Below the pieces are notes generated by a model. It made no database searches. It saw nothing but the letters and a program-made list of their open reading frames with translations, and was not told the DNA's origin. Positions 1 to 7,499 of a stretch of DNA of 30,178 nt are shown piece after piece. The DNA is from Pseudomonadota bacterium (GTDB lineage: Bacteria; Pseudomonadota; Gammaproteobacteria; Steroidobacterales; Steroidobacteraceae), in NCBI GenBank assembly GCA_023433465.1, contig JAEZCR010000269.1, positions 1-30,178 of the forward strand, read 5' to 3'. Numbering within the stretch: the stretch's first letter is position 1; each line of letters starts with the position of its first letter. The position numbers and the translations under genes were made by a program.

Positions 1-1
1 C

Positions 2-298
2 GCCGCGACCGAGCTGACGTCGGGCAAGCCCGTGCACACGCACGAGCTCGTCGTCTGCCTGCGAAGCTTCATCCGCTCCGTCCTCGATCTCGATCCGATC
101 GCGGCGGACGTCGTGATTCCGAAACAGGGCCCAGCCCGCCCGGGCTCAGGCAAGGCCGCTGGCGAAAAGGAAGGTGCCAAGTCCGGCGGTAACAGGACCG
201 GAGGCGGCGGCAGGGCCGCGGGTGCCGGGGCCGGCGCAGGCATGGGCATGGGTCTCGGCCTCGGCGCCGCGACGGGTACCGACGACGACCGCGGCTGA
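2..298 (+). CDS. 3' end of an unidentified protein with a Gly/Ala-rich tail (5' truncated)
   Basis: An open frame runs in from the left edge (frame beginning at base 2) and stops with TGA at 296-298. The first ~40 visible residues look like ordinary folded protein (SGKPVHTHELVVCLRSF followed by a hydrophobic/acidic helix). The last ~50 residues are low complexity, rich in Gly, Ala and Lys, with alternating GAGAG, GMGMG and GLGLG runs, probably a disordered tail. I do not recognise the family and the N-terminal part is outside the window. It ends 4 bp before the stop of the convergent glycosidase gene. A GTG at 32 could start a short ORF, but the frame stays open to the edge, so a truncated gene is more likely. 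Confidence 0.5.
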   Translation, partial: AATELTSGKPVHTHELVVCLRSFIRSVLDLDPIAADVVIPKQGPARPGSGKAAGEKEGAKSGGNRTGGGGRAAGAGAGAGMGMGLGLGAATGTDDDRG

Positions 299-302
299 AT
301 CC

Positions 303-1442
303 TCAGTGCTTCGCGAACTCCGCCTGGGCTTCGCTCGTGAGCGCCTCAATCTGATCCGCTTCCGCCTGCCGATACGGCCTGCCATCCGGATGAAACACGT
401 CATGGAACCAGGCCGCCGGCGGCGAAGTGTACGGCCTGCCGATGGAATCCCACGGGTAGATAGTCTGCGTCTTCCCCGAGACGAGGCCCCAGTTGATCAT
501 GCCGACGTCGTACTTGCGGGCGATCGGCAGAGAACTGTCGAAGGTGGAGCCAGCGCTGCGCGCCAGGTATTCGGTGCAGATGATGGGCCGGCCGTAGGTG
601 TGCAGCTGTTTGATCTTGCGCTCGAGCACCTCGGGCCAGTCGTAGACGTGGAACGTGATGATGTCGGACTGAAGTAGCTGCACGCGTTCGACGGGTGTGT
701 GCTTCTCGGGCTTCGACGAGTCGTCGCGGATCCACACGCCCGACGTCAGCGGCTGCGAGGGATTCGCCTCGCGGGCCCACTCGAACACCTGCGGCAGCAG
801 CGCGGCGACGAGCCGCAGCTTTTCCTGGCCCTCCGGTGAATCCGGCCCGGCGCCGCCATAGGCGTTGTCAGGCTCGTTCCAGAGATCCCACCCGAGAATG
901 CGCTCGTCCTTCCCGAATGCGCGCAGGACTCCCTGCACATAGGCCTTCAGCTTCGGGTAGTTAGCCCTGTCCGCGAGCCCCGCCCGCCCCGGGCTCTGCA
1001 CCCAGCCCGAATTGTGCACGCCGGGCTTCGGCTCACGCTGCTTCCCGAGTTTCGGCTCCGCGTCCCAGCACGAATCGAAGAACACGAACATCGGCTTGAT
1101 GCCGTGTTTCGCGGCGATGGTCAGGAACCGATCGATGCGCTTCTTGAATCCTTCCGCGTCCTGCTCCCAGAGCAGATCGTGCAGGTAGACGCGCATGGTG
1201 TTCATGCCAATGCCGGCGGCCCACCCCAGCTCCCGATCGATCTGCGCGGGGTTGAACGTCTCCGCCTGCCACATCTCGAGCTGGTTGATGGCATCGCGAT
1301 TGATGTAGTTGCTGCCGACTAACCAGCGATGCTGCGCGTACCACGCGTTCGCTTTCGCGGCGGACCATTGAGTGGTATCCGCGAGCGCGGCATGACTGAT
1401 CAACGACAGAACGAACGCGCCAACCAAGCCGGATCGCCGCAT
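303..1442 (-). CDS. Exported glycoside hydrolase, GH5-like (cellulase/mannanase clan)
   Basis: A 379-aa protein with an N-terminal signal peptide (about residues 1-21, ending HAALA before DTTQW), so it is probably periplasmic or secreted. The body is a (beta/alpha)8 glycosidase of clan GH-A. WDLWNEPDN around residue 190 carries the expected acid/base Glu (E190), and IICTEYLAR carries the expected nucleophile Glu (E291). HVYDW (265-269) matches the conserved His/Tyr strand of such barrels. It should cleave a beta-linked polysaccharide or oligosaccharide; the substrate cannot be read from the sequence. The start is the ATG at 1440-1442, preceded by a GGGGG Shine-Dalgarno-like run, which also gives the clean signal peptide. 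Longer reading of this frame upstream is antisense to the esterase gene. It diverges from that esterase, so the 87 bp between them probably hold both promoters. Confidence 0.85.
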   Translation of the reverse strand: MRRSGLVGAFVLSLISHAALADTTQWSAAKANAWYAQHRWLVGSNYINRDAINQLEMWQAETFNPAQIDRELGWAAGIGMNTMRVYLHDLLWEQDAEGFKKRIDRFLTIAAKHGIKPMFVFFDSCWDAEPKLGKQREPKPGVHNSGWVQSPGRAGLADRANYPKLKAYVQGVLRAFGKDERILGWDLWNEPDNAYGGAGPDSPEGQEKLRLVAALLPQVFEWAREANPSQPLTSGVWIRDDSSKPEKHTPVERVQLLQSDIITFHVYDWPEVLERKIKQLHTYGRPIICTEYLARSAGSTFDSSLPIARKYDVGMINWGLVSGKTQTIYPWDSIGRPYTSPPAAWFHDVFHPDGRPYRQAEADQIEALTSEAQAEFAKH

Positions 1443-1529
1443 GTTTCCCCCGAATATTCGCGTAACAGTAGCAGCCTCGCGCGCTCGAGCGATAGGATCG
1501 CCCGCTTCCTGTAATCGATTGGGGAATCC

Positions 1530-2648
1530 ATGCGTAACTCGCCGACGTTTCGTCACATCGCGATCATCTCCGGTCTCGCATTCGCCTTCATCGCCACCGC
1601 GCAAACTCCACGCCCCGCTCCCCCGACTCGCCCGGCCGACGGCCCCGGCGCGCCGAAGTGGACGGTGATCAACGGCGCCGGCAAGAACGCTCCCGTCGAC
1701 GCCGAAGGCGCCTTCCTGATCGGCCCCGAATACGCGCCCGCGCCCGAACTGACGCCTGTCGACGGTGTTCCAGTCGGAGCGGTCGAGCAGTTCACGATGG
1801 AATCGAAGGACAGCAAGTTCTATCCGGGCATCGCGCGCGACGCGTTCGGCACGGTCGATCCGAACAATCCGAAGACGCTGATCGTGCAGACGCGCGCGCA
1901 GCCCTGGACGCGCGCCATTACCGTGTACATCCCCAGGCAATTGAAGCGCAGGAAACCCGCGCCTTTCATCGTCGTGCACGATGGCCCGAAGCTCGGCGAC
2001 CCGGACCGCACGCTGCCGCGCGTGCTCGACAACCTCATCGCGCAAAAGCGCGTTCCCCCGATGATCGCGATCCTGATCCAGAACGGCGGCGGTGACGCCC
2101 AGGGCAGCCAGCGCGGACTCGAATACGACACGATGTCCGGCAAGTTCGCCGAGTTCATCGAGGCGGAAGTGCTGCCGCTGGTCGAGAAGAACTACGGCGT
2201 GAAGCTCACGCGCGATCCGAACAAACGAGCGGCCATGGGCTGCAGCTCCGGCGCGGCGGCGGCGTTCTCGATGGCGTGGTTTCATCCGGAGTGGTATCGC
2301 CGCATCGTGAGCTACTCCGGCACGTACGTGAACCAGCAGTGGCCCTTCGATCCCGCGACGCCCGGCGGCGCATGGGAATATCACGCGTCGATCATTCCCA
2401 ACAATCCGCCGAAGCCCATCCGCATCTGGATGCACGTCGGCGACCGCGATCTCTTCAACCCCAACGTCATGCGCGACGACATGCACGACTGGGTCGCCGC
2501 GAATCACCAGATGGCAGCCGCGCTCGAGGCCAAGGGCTACCACTATCAATATGTGTACGCCCTCGACTCCGGGCACTGCGATCGCAAGGTGCGCGAGCAG
2601 ACGCTGCCGCAGGCTCTCGAGTTCGTCTGGGCGGGGACAGATCTATAG
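1530..2648 (+). CDS. Exported alpha/beta-hydrolase esterase (esterase D / enterochelin-esterase-like)
   Basis: A 372-aa protein with a signal peptide (about residues 1-24, ending ATA before QTPRP) and a Pro-rich linker. The alpha/beta hydrolase domain has the nucleophile elbow GCSSG (S239), a GDRD acid loop (304-307) and SGHCD with the catalytic His (H349). These are features of the esterase/CE1 family that includes Fes- and feruloyl-esterase-like enzymes. The likely role is periplasmic or secreted hydrolysis of an ester, perhaps on plant polysaccharide given the divergent GH5 neighbour; that link is inference. The C-terminus reads WAGTDL. The codons for GTDL and the TAG stop lie inside a 26-bp perfect palindrome that also encodes the end of the convergent META gene. 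Confidence 0.85.
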   Translation: MRNSPTFRHIAIISGLAFAFIATAQTPRPAPPTRPADGPGAPKWTVINGAGKNAPVDAEGAFLIGPEYAPAPELTPVDGVPVGAVEQFTMESKDSKFYPGIARDAFGTVDPNNPKTLIVQTRAQPWTRAITVYIPRQLKRRKPAPFIVVHDGPKLGDPDRTLPRVLDNLIAQKRVPPMIAILIQNGGGDAQGSQRGLEYDTMSGKFAEFIEAEVLPLVEKNYGVKLTRDPNKRAAMGCSSGAAAAFSMAWFHPEWYRRIVSYSGTYVNQQWPFDPATPGGAWEYHASIIPNNPPKPIRIWMHVGDRDLFNPNVMRDDMHDWVAANHQMAAALEAKGYHYQYVYALDSGHCDRKVREQTLPQALEFVWAGTDL

Positions 2649-2658
2649 ATCTGTCCCC
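2633..2658. repeat. 26-bp perfect palindrome at the shared end of two convergent genes
   Basis: The sequence begins GGGGACAGATCT, has AT-rich TATA-like symmetry at the centre (2645/2646) and ends AGATCTGTCCCC; it equals its own reverse complement over all 26 bases. It contains the last codons and the TAG stops of both the esterase (2646-2648, plus) and the META protein (2643-2645, minus), so both proteins end in Gly-Thr-Asp-Leu. As RNA it can form a long hairpin from either strand, so it may act as a bidirectional terminator. It also looks like a mobile REP-type palindrome that landed at the gene ends. Confidence 0.85.
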
Positions 2659-3098
2659 TTGCGCTCGAACATCGCGAGCGTCTCACCGCCGATATCGGAT
2701 AACTCGAGCCGGTCGCCGTCGATCTTCCAGCGCGCCACGCGATTGAAGACATCGTGCAGCGCCTGCTCCTGCTCCATGCCGGTTTCGCAGGCCATCATCG
2801 TGGCGGCCATGCGCGATAGCGTGAGCTTCTCGCCTTCGATTTCAAAGGTACCGCTCATCTGGTTGCAACCGCCGAATGCCGTCACGCGTTTGCCTTCGGA
2901 GTGAAACACGACGTGCGGCTCGCGCTGGTTCCCGGATACGACCACCGGCGTGTCGCCGAGGGTCATGACTTTCCAGTAGGAATTCTCCAGCGTCGCGATG
3001 GACGTCGATTCCGGGCGAACCGGTCCGCCGTCATTCGCGGCGCACGCGCTCAACAACAGGAATGTCGCCGCCAGCGGGTTTGCGATTCGCGATTTCAT
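2643..3098 (-). CDS. META-domain (HslJ-like) lipoprotein
   Basis: A 151-aa protein. The N-terminus is a lipoprotein signal: hydrophobic LAATFLLL followed by the lipobox LSAC (Cys19), so it should be lipid-anchored in the envelope. The remainder matches the META/HslJ fold: an initial YWKVM segment, then FGGCNQMSGTFEIEG, the typical core with GGCN, then LSRMAATMMAC and a closing RLELSD..ETLAMFER strand. Family members are linked to heat-shock/novobiocin resistance in enterobacteria, but the biochemical function is not known. The start ATG at 3096-3098 lies inside the 3' end of the upstream same-strand LRAT-like gene (68 bp overlap). The last four residues, GTDL, come from the 26-bp palindrome. 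Confidence 0.85.
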   Translation of the reverse strand: MKSRIANPLAATFLLLSACAANDGGPVRPESTSIATLENSYWKVMTLGDTPVVVSGNQREPHVVFHSEGKRVTAFGGCNQMSGTFEIEGEKLTLSRMAATMMACETGMEQEQALHDVFNRVARWKIDGDRLELSDIGGETLAMFERKGTDL

Positions 3099-3588
3099 GG
3101 CCCAATCGTAACGTGATCGGCGTGGTCAGGATCACCCGGACCGCGGCCCACAGCCGCGTCAGTGCCCATTCCCCGATGCGCCGCGGCAATTCGAGCGCAT
3201 CCTCGACCTGGAAGCTGCGCGGCTCGCCATGCAGGCACCATTCGCAAAAATGCTCGCAATTGTTGGTCCAGACGCTGTAGCGGTTTTCACCCAGCCGCGA
3301 GCGCGCGTGATGGATAACCTCGGCGGGATCGCGGCAGGTGTCGGCATGCCGGATCAGAAAAACAGGTCGTCCTTGCGCAAACGCTTCGAGCGACACTTCC
3401 TCCACCGGGCGACGCACAAGGTCGTAGAGCAGCGCGCCGTAATGCACGACCCTCCCGCCGCCGGTGTATACGCCGTGGTGCGCAAAACCCCAGCGTGGTG
3501 AAACCAGGTGTGCGCCCAGCGGAGGTGTCTCGTCTGGCCCCAGTGGTTCATAAGTTCTCGCGGGTCGTTGTTGGGTGACTGATCTCAC
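3031..3588 (-). CDS. LRAT-like (NlpC/P60 superfamily) cysteine acyltransferase/peptidase-fold protein
   Basis: About 185 aa from the GTG at 3586-3588. The core contains HLVSPRWGFAHHGVYTG, then VVHYGAL, and later TNNCEHFCEWC, the arrangement of the LRAT domain: the first His in the HHGVY strand, and the nucleophile Cys in NCEHF. LRAT-type proteins are circularly permuted NlpC/P60 enzymes that transfer acyl groups or cleave amide/ester bonds; the substrate here is unknown. No signal peptide is visible; a moderately hydrophobic segment near the C-terminus (LWAAVRVILTTPITL) may contact a membrane. The start is uncertain: an ATG at 3687 gives 218 aa, but its first 33 residues are Arg/Cys-rich and look non-coding, and neither start has a strong ribosome-binding site. 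The 3' end overlaps the META lipoprotein gene by 68 bp. Confidence 0.7.
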   Translation of the reverse strand: MRSVTQQRPARTYEPLGPDETPPLGAHLVSPRWGFAHHGVYTGGGRVVHYGALLYDLVRRPVEEVSLEAFAQGRPVFLIRHADTCRDPAEVIHHARSRLGENRYSVWTNNCEHFCEWCLHGEPRSFQVEDALELPRRIGEWALTRLWAAVRVILTTPITLRLGHEIANRKPAGGDIPVVERVRRE

Positions 3589-3745
3589 GGTTGTCAGTAC
3601 ACCACCGGGTAGTTCGATCCTGCAGCGGCGTGCGCGGCACGCGAGCGTCGAAAACCGTCCGCTTGATTTGCAGTGGGGCGCCGACAAATCGGCGCGCGCC
3701 TCGCCGGGTTGTCAGACGAACTGATGCCGGATTCGCGTCGAGAGC

Positions 3746-4405
3746 CTAGAACTGGAACGCGCGGGCCACCGCCCACGTGATCGCCGAGGCCAGCACGACT
3801 CCCACGATGAATCGGACCCAGGAAAACCCCGACACCGGCGTGACGTCGGCGACCGTGTACCGGCGCGCGCCCGTGAGCATCGCGCCGACGAGGTTCTCCT
3901 TGCGGAAGAACACGTAGAACAGCACGGCGAGGATGTGGACGCTGATGACCGCCATCAGCACATTGAACAGAACCTCGTGCAGCTTCGCCGCGGTCCTGCC
4001 CGTGTCGAAATCGACATACATCGATAACGGCCCGGACTCGATGCCATCGACATCGACCGCGAACAGGCCGAGCGAGACCTGCGCTAGCAGCAACGCGATC
4101 AGCGCGACCACGCTCCAGGAGCCGAGCGGATTGTGCCCCGCGGTGACCTTCCAGGAGCCACGAAGGTACTCGAGCACCGCGCGCGGCCCGCGCACGAAGC
4201 CGCCGAAGCGCGCCGTGGAGCTGCCGAAGAATCCCCAGTAGATGCGGAAGACGAGCAGGCCCAGCAGCGTATAGCCGCTCCAGCGATGCCACTCGAGGCG
4301 CCCGGTTTCGCCGGTCCACCAGCACACGCCGACGGCGCACACGAACAGCCAATGAACGAGGCGCGTGGGGAGATCCCACACGCGCACTCGTGACTCGGCG
4401 GTCAT
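3746..4405 (-). CDS. Di-haem cytochrome b (cytochrome b561 / hydrogenase cyt b type)
   Basis: A 219-aa integral membrane protein with about four to five hydrophobic helices: LVHWLFVCAVGVCWW, SGYTLLGLLVFRIYWGFF, WSVVALIALLLAQVSLGLF, LHEVLFNVLMAVISVHILAVLFYVFF, and a C-terminal FIVGVVLASAITWAVA. Histidines placed within helices (HW near residue 18, HRWSGY, LHEVL, VHILA) are the expected haem ligands of the cytochrome b/b6-like family that hands electrons between quinone and c-type cytochromes. The RVWDLPTRLVHW start is typical of the family. Its ATG follows the TAA stop of the cytochrome c' gene directly (TAAATG), so the two are translationally coupled and the proteins probably work together. 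Confidence 0.85.
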   Translation of the reverse strand: MTAESRVRVWDLPTRLVHWLFVCAVGVCWWTGETGRLEWHRWSGYTLLGLLVFRIYWGFFGSSTARFGGFVRGPRAVLEYLRGSWKVTAGHNPLGSWSVVALIALLLAQVSLGLFAVDVDGIESGPLSMYVDFDTGRTAAKLHEVLFNVLMAVISVHILAVLFYVFFRKENLVGAMLTGARRYTVADVTPVSGFSWVRFIVGVVLASAITWAVARAFQF

Positions 4406-4867
4406 TTATTCAGGAGCGCGGAACTTGTCGTGGCAGTTCTTGCAGGCGCCGCCGACTTCGCGGAACGCCTTCTTCACGGCGTCGACGTCCTTGGCTTGCG
4501 CGGCCGCGGCGAGCGCGGGGGCGCGATCCTCGAACATCTTCATCGCCGCGGCGAAGCCCGCGGTGTCGGTCCAGATATCCGGCAGCGCGCGCGTCTTGCC
4601 CGCCTCCGGACCCGTACCTTTCGGGAACCATTGCTGCTGATTGACCGAAGCCTCTTTCACCGTATCCGCGGCCTTTTGCAGTGCTGCGAAATCCGGGCTG
4701 CCAGCATTGCTCTGATCACGCACGGCCTTGAACGCGTCGCCGAGCTTTTCATAGTGCTCGTGACGCACCTTCTGCGTTTCCGCGGGAGTGGCGGCCTGCA
4801 CCGCGCACGCGATCACGGCCGCGCCGACGACGAATGAACATAGCCTCTTGAACGAAATGCCTGGCAT
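4406..4867 (-). CDS. Class II cytochrome c (cytochrome c')
   Basis: A 153-aa protein with a signal peptide (cleaved about residue 25, VQAA before TPAET). The single haem-binding motif CKNCH lies at residues 142-146, near the C-terminus, as in class II cytochromes c', and the body is helical and Ala-rich (FAALQKAADTV, APALAAAAQAKDVDAVKKAF). It should be a periplasmic four-helix-bundle haem protein that carries electrons or binds small gaseous ligands such as NO. The start ATG at 4865-4867 has GAGGA about nine bases upstream. It is the first gene of a two-gene operon with the cytochrome b, its likely membrane partner. Confidence 0.9.
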   Translation of the reverse strand: MPGISFKRLCSFVVGAAVIACAVQAATPAETQKVRHEHYEKLGDAFKAVRDQSNAGSPDFAALQKAADTVKEASVNQQQWFPKGTGPEAGKTRALPDIWTDTAGFAAAMKMFEDRAPALAAAAQAKDVDAVKKAFREVGGACKNCHDKFRAPE

Positions 4868-4999
4868 GAGCTTTGGTCCTCGTTAGTGTGATGTAAGACG
4901 CATCTATAAACGATTTCCGTCACGCATGGCCACAACGGGAACGAATCAGAGTCTCCCTGACTCGAAAAGCCCGTGACCCGATAGACGAAAACCCGCAGA

Positions 5000-7498
5000 A
5001 TGCGCAGCGTTTTCAAGCGGATCGATGGGGGCATTGGGATCGTGAGGTCGAAGCGAGTCATCCGGATCATCGCGCCGCTTGCGTCGGTCATGGCGTGCAC
5101 GATGGTGTTCGCGAAAACCCCCATCGAGACTTACAACTCGCAGATCCTGCCGATCCTCGAAAAGCACTGCTACGAGTGCCACGGCGACGGATACGACAAG
5201 GGCAAGGTCGCCTTCGACCTGCTCGAGACCGAACGGGAAATCCTGGAACCGACACTCTGGCTGCGCGTGCTCAACAACGTGCGCGCGGGCCTCATGCCCG
5301 CCGAGGACAATCCGCGACTCAGCGCGGCGGAACAGGCGATGCTCGAGCGCTGGATCAAGCGCGACGTCTTCCACATCGACCCCGCGCGTCCCGATCCGGG
5401 CCGCGTCACCGTGCGGCGCCTCAATCGCGTCGAGTACCGCAACACGGTGAAAGATCTTCTCGGCGTCGACTACAACACCGATCATGAATTCCCGCCGGAC
5501 GACACGGGCTTCGGTTTCGACAACATCGGTGACGCACTAACTACCTCGCCCATGCTGATGGAGAAGTACGTGTCCGCGGCGCAGACGGTCATCGCACAGG
5601 CCGTTCCGACGGTCGCGCGCCAGCCCGCGATCCGCACGGAGCCCGGCACCGTGTTCGAGGGCAAGGGTGCGGGCTTCAAGTGGGGCCGCCGCCAGTTGAC
5701 GTTCAATACGCCCGCCGATGTCTCGGCGAAGTTCAAGACGGATCTGGCGGGCACGTATCGCGTGAAGCTCGATCTCGAAGTGAACGGCAGCTACAACCCG
5801 GATCCCGGCAAGGCTCGCGTCGTGGTCAAGGTCGATGGCCAGGAGATGGTGAACCAGGAGTTCGCCTATCACGACGAGAAGGTCTTCACGTTCGAGCGCA
5901 GCCAGAAGTGGCCGGCGGGTTCGGATCACGTGGTAACCATCGAGCTCACGCCGACGGTGCCGGAGGAGAAGAAGGAAACCGTCGTCGATTTCTTCGTGAA
6001 CCGGATGCACGTCGAGGGCCCGCTCGAGACCGCGCACTGGGTGAAGACCGAGAACTACGATCGCTACTTCCCGCGTGAAGTGCCGAAGTCGCGCGCGGCC
6101 CGTCGTGCGTATGCCGATGAGCTGCTGACAGCGTTCGCGCAGAAGGCGTATCGCCGGCCCGTCACGGACAATACCGGCGAGCGACTCGCGGCGCTGGCCG
6201 AGGCGACGTACACGCAGAAAGGCAAGACATTCGAGCAAGGGATCGCGCATGCGATGTCGGCCGTACTCGCCTCGCCGCGTTTCCTGTTCAAGCTCGAGGA
6301 GGCCGCGCCGGACGCGGCCGGCGGCGTGGCGTACGTCGACGAATACTCGCTCGCTTCGCGCCTCTCCTATTTCCTGTGGTCGACGATGCCGGACGACGAG
6401 CTGATCGCGCTCGCCAGCCGCGGCGAGTTGCGCAAGAACCTCGGCGCGCAGGTCGATCGCATGCTGAAGGATCCGCGCGCCGAGAATCTCGCGCGCAATT
6501 TCACGGGTCAGTGGCTCCAGGCGCGCGACGTCGAAGGCATCGCGAGCAATCCCCAGCAGATCATCCTGCGCGACGCGGGCGCGGAGGAAATTCAGCGGCA
6601 GCTGCGCCAGGCGTTCATGAAGCGGGATTTCGAGACGGCCCAGCGCCTCAACGAACAGATCCAGACGGTGGTGAAGTCCAGACCGGAGTTCACCAAGGAC
6701 ATGCGCAAGGCGATGCGCGAGGAAGCCGAGCTTTACTTCGGCCATGTCGCGCGCGAAGACCGGCCCGTCACCGAACTCATCGAAAGCGACTACACGTTCC
6801 TCAACGAGGACCTCGCGAAGTTCTACGGCGTGCCCGACGTGATCGGCAAGGAGCTGCGCAAGGTGACGCTGCCGGCGGGTAATCCGCGCGGCGGCATGCT
6901 CACGCAGGGCAGCGCGCTGGTGGTCACGTCGAATCCGGACCGCACGTCGCCGGTGAAGCGAGGATTGTTCGTCCTGGCGAATTTTCTCGGCACGCCTCCT
7001 CCGCCGCCGCCCGCCAACGTGCCCGCGCTCGAGGCGAGCGAGACGGACTTCAAGGATGGGCACGAACCGACGCTGCGCGACGTGCTCAAGGTCCACCGGG
7101 AAAATCCGATGTGCGCGTCCTGCCACAACCGCATGGACCCGATCGGCCTGGCGTTCGAGAACTTCAACGCGGTCGGCGCGTGGCGCGATTCGGAGCGCAA
7201 GCAGGCGATCGTCGCCGAAGGCAGTCTGATCACGGGCGAGAAGTTCACGAGCGTGAATGAGCTCAAGCGCATCCTGGTGAAGGACCATCGGGAAGAGTTC
7301 TACCGCACGCTCACGGGCAAACTCATGACGTACGCGACCGGTCGCGGCGTCGAGTACTACGACGTCGAGACGATCGACCAGATCGTCGACCGGCTCGAGA
7401 AGCAGGACGGTCGCTTCTCGGCCTTGCTGACCGGAATCATCGAATCCGCGCCATTCCAGAAGATGCGCACCACTGCAACTGTCACGGCGAGTAACTGA
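5000..7498 (+). CDS. Exported DUF1587/DUF1592/DUF1588/DUF1585 multi-domain cytochrome-like protein
   Basis: 832 aa as read from the ATG at 5000. A GTG at 5042 (VRSKRVIRII...) gives a more compact signal peptide and follows a GGGGG run, so it may be the real start. After the signal sequence comes a c-type cytochrome-like segment with CYECH (57-61). RRLNRVEYRNTVKDLLG (about 135-151) is the hallmark of DUF1587, followed by the long DUF1592 region with a beta-rich insert. NPDRTSPVKRG with a PPPPPP run and CASCHNRMDPIG (haem motif 705-709) marks DUF1588, and the C-terminal ~75 residues are DUF1585-like. These proteins are common in planctomycetes and some proteobacteria and are suspected in envelope redox or polymer degradation; the biochemical role is unproven. 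The next gene starts one base after its stop. Confidence 0.85.
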   Translation: MRSVFKRIDGGIGIVRSKRVIRIIAPLASVMACTMVFAKTPIETYNSQILPILEKHCYECHGDGYDKGKVAFDLLETEREILEPTLWLRVLNNVRAGLMPAEDNPRLSAAEQAMLERWIKRDVFHIDPARPDPGRVTVRRLNRVEYRNTVKDLLGVDYNTDHEFPPDDTGFGFDNIGDALTTSPMLMEKYVSAAQTVIAQAVPTVARQPAIRTEPGTVFEGKGAGFKWGRRQLTFNTPADVSAKFKTDLAGTYRVKLDLEVNGSYNPDPGKARVVVKVDGQEMVNQEFAYHDEKVFTFERSQKWPAGSDHVVTIELTPTVPEEKKETVVDFFVNRMHVEGPLETAHWVKTENYDRYFPREVPKSRAARRAYADELLTAFAQKAYRRPVTDNTGERLAALAEATYTQKGKTFEQGIAHAMSAVLASPRFLFKLEEAAPDAAGGVAYVDEYSLASRLSYFLWSTMPDDELIALASRGELRKNLGAQVDRMLKDPRAENLARNFTGQWLQARDVEGIASNPQQIILRDAGAEEIQRQLRQAFMKRDFETAQRLNEQIQTVVKSRPEFTKDMRKAMREEAELYFGHVAREDRPVTELIESDYTFLNEDLAKFYGVPDVIGKELRKVTLPAGNPRGGMLTQGSALVVTSNPDRTSPVKRGLFVLANFLGTPPPPPPANVPALEASETDFKDGHEPTLRDVLKVHRENPMCASCHNRMDPIGLAFENFNAVGAWRDSERKQAIVAEGSLITGEKFTSVNELKRILVKDHREEFYRTLTGKLMTYATGRGVEYYDVETIDQIVDRLEKQDGRFSALLTGIIESAPFQKMRTTATVTASN

Positions 7499-7499
7499 C

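Noticed and set aside
1443..2576. Minus-strand extension of the GH5 reading frame (to 757 aa) across the esterase gene
   Set aside because: It is antisense to a well-supported esterase and gives His/Arg/Val-rich translation typical of GC-rich shadow frames; the GH5 signal peptide and ribosome-binding site fix the start at 1442.
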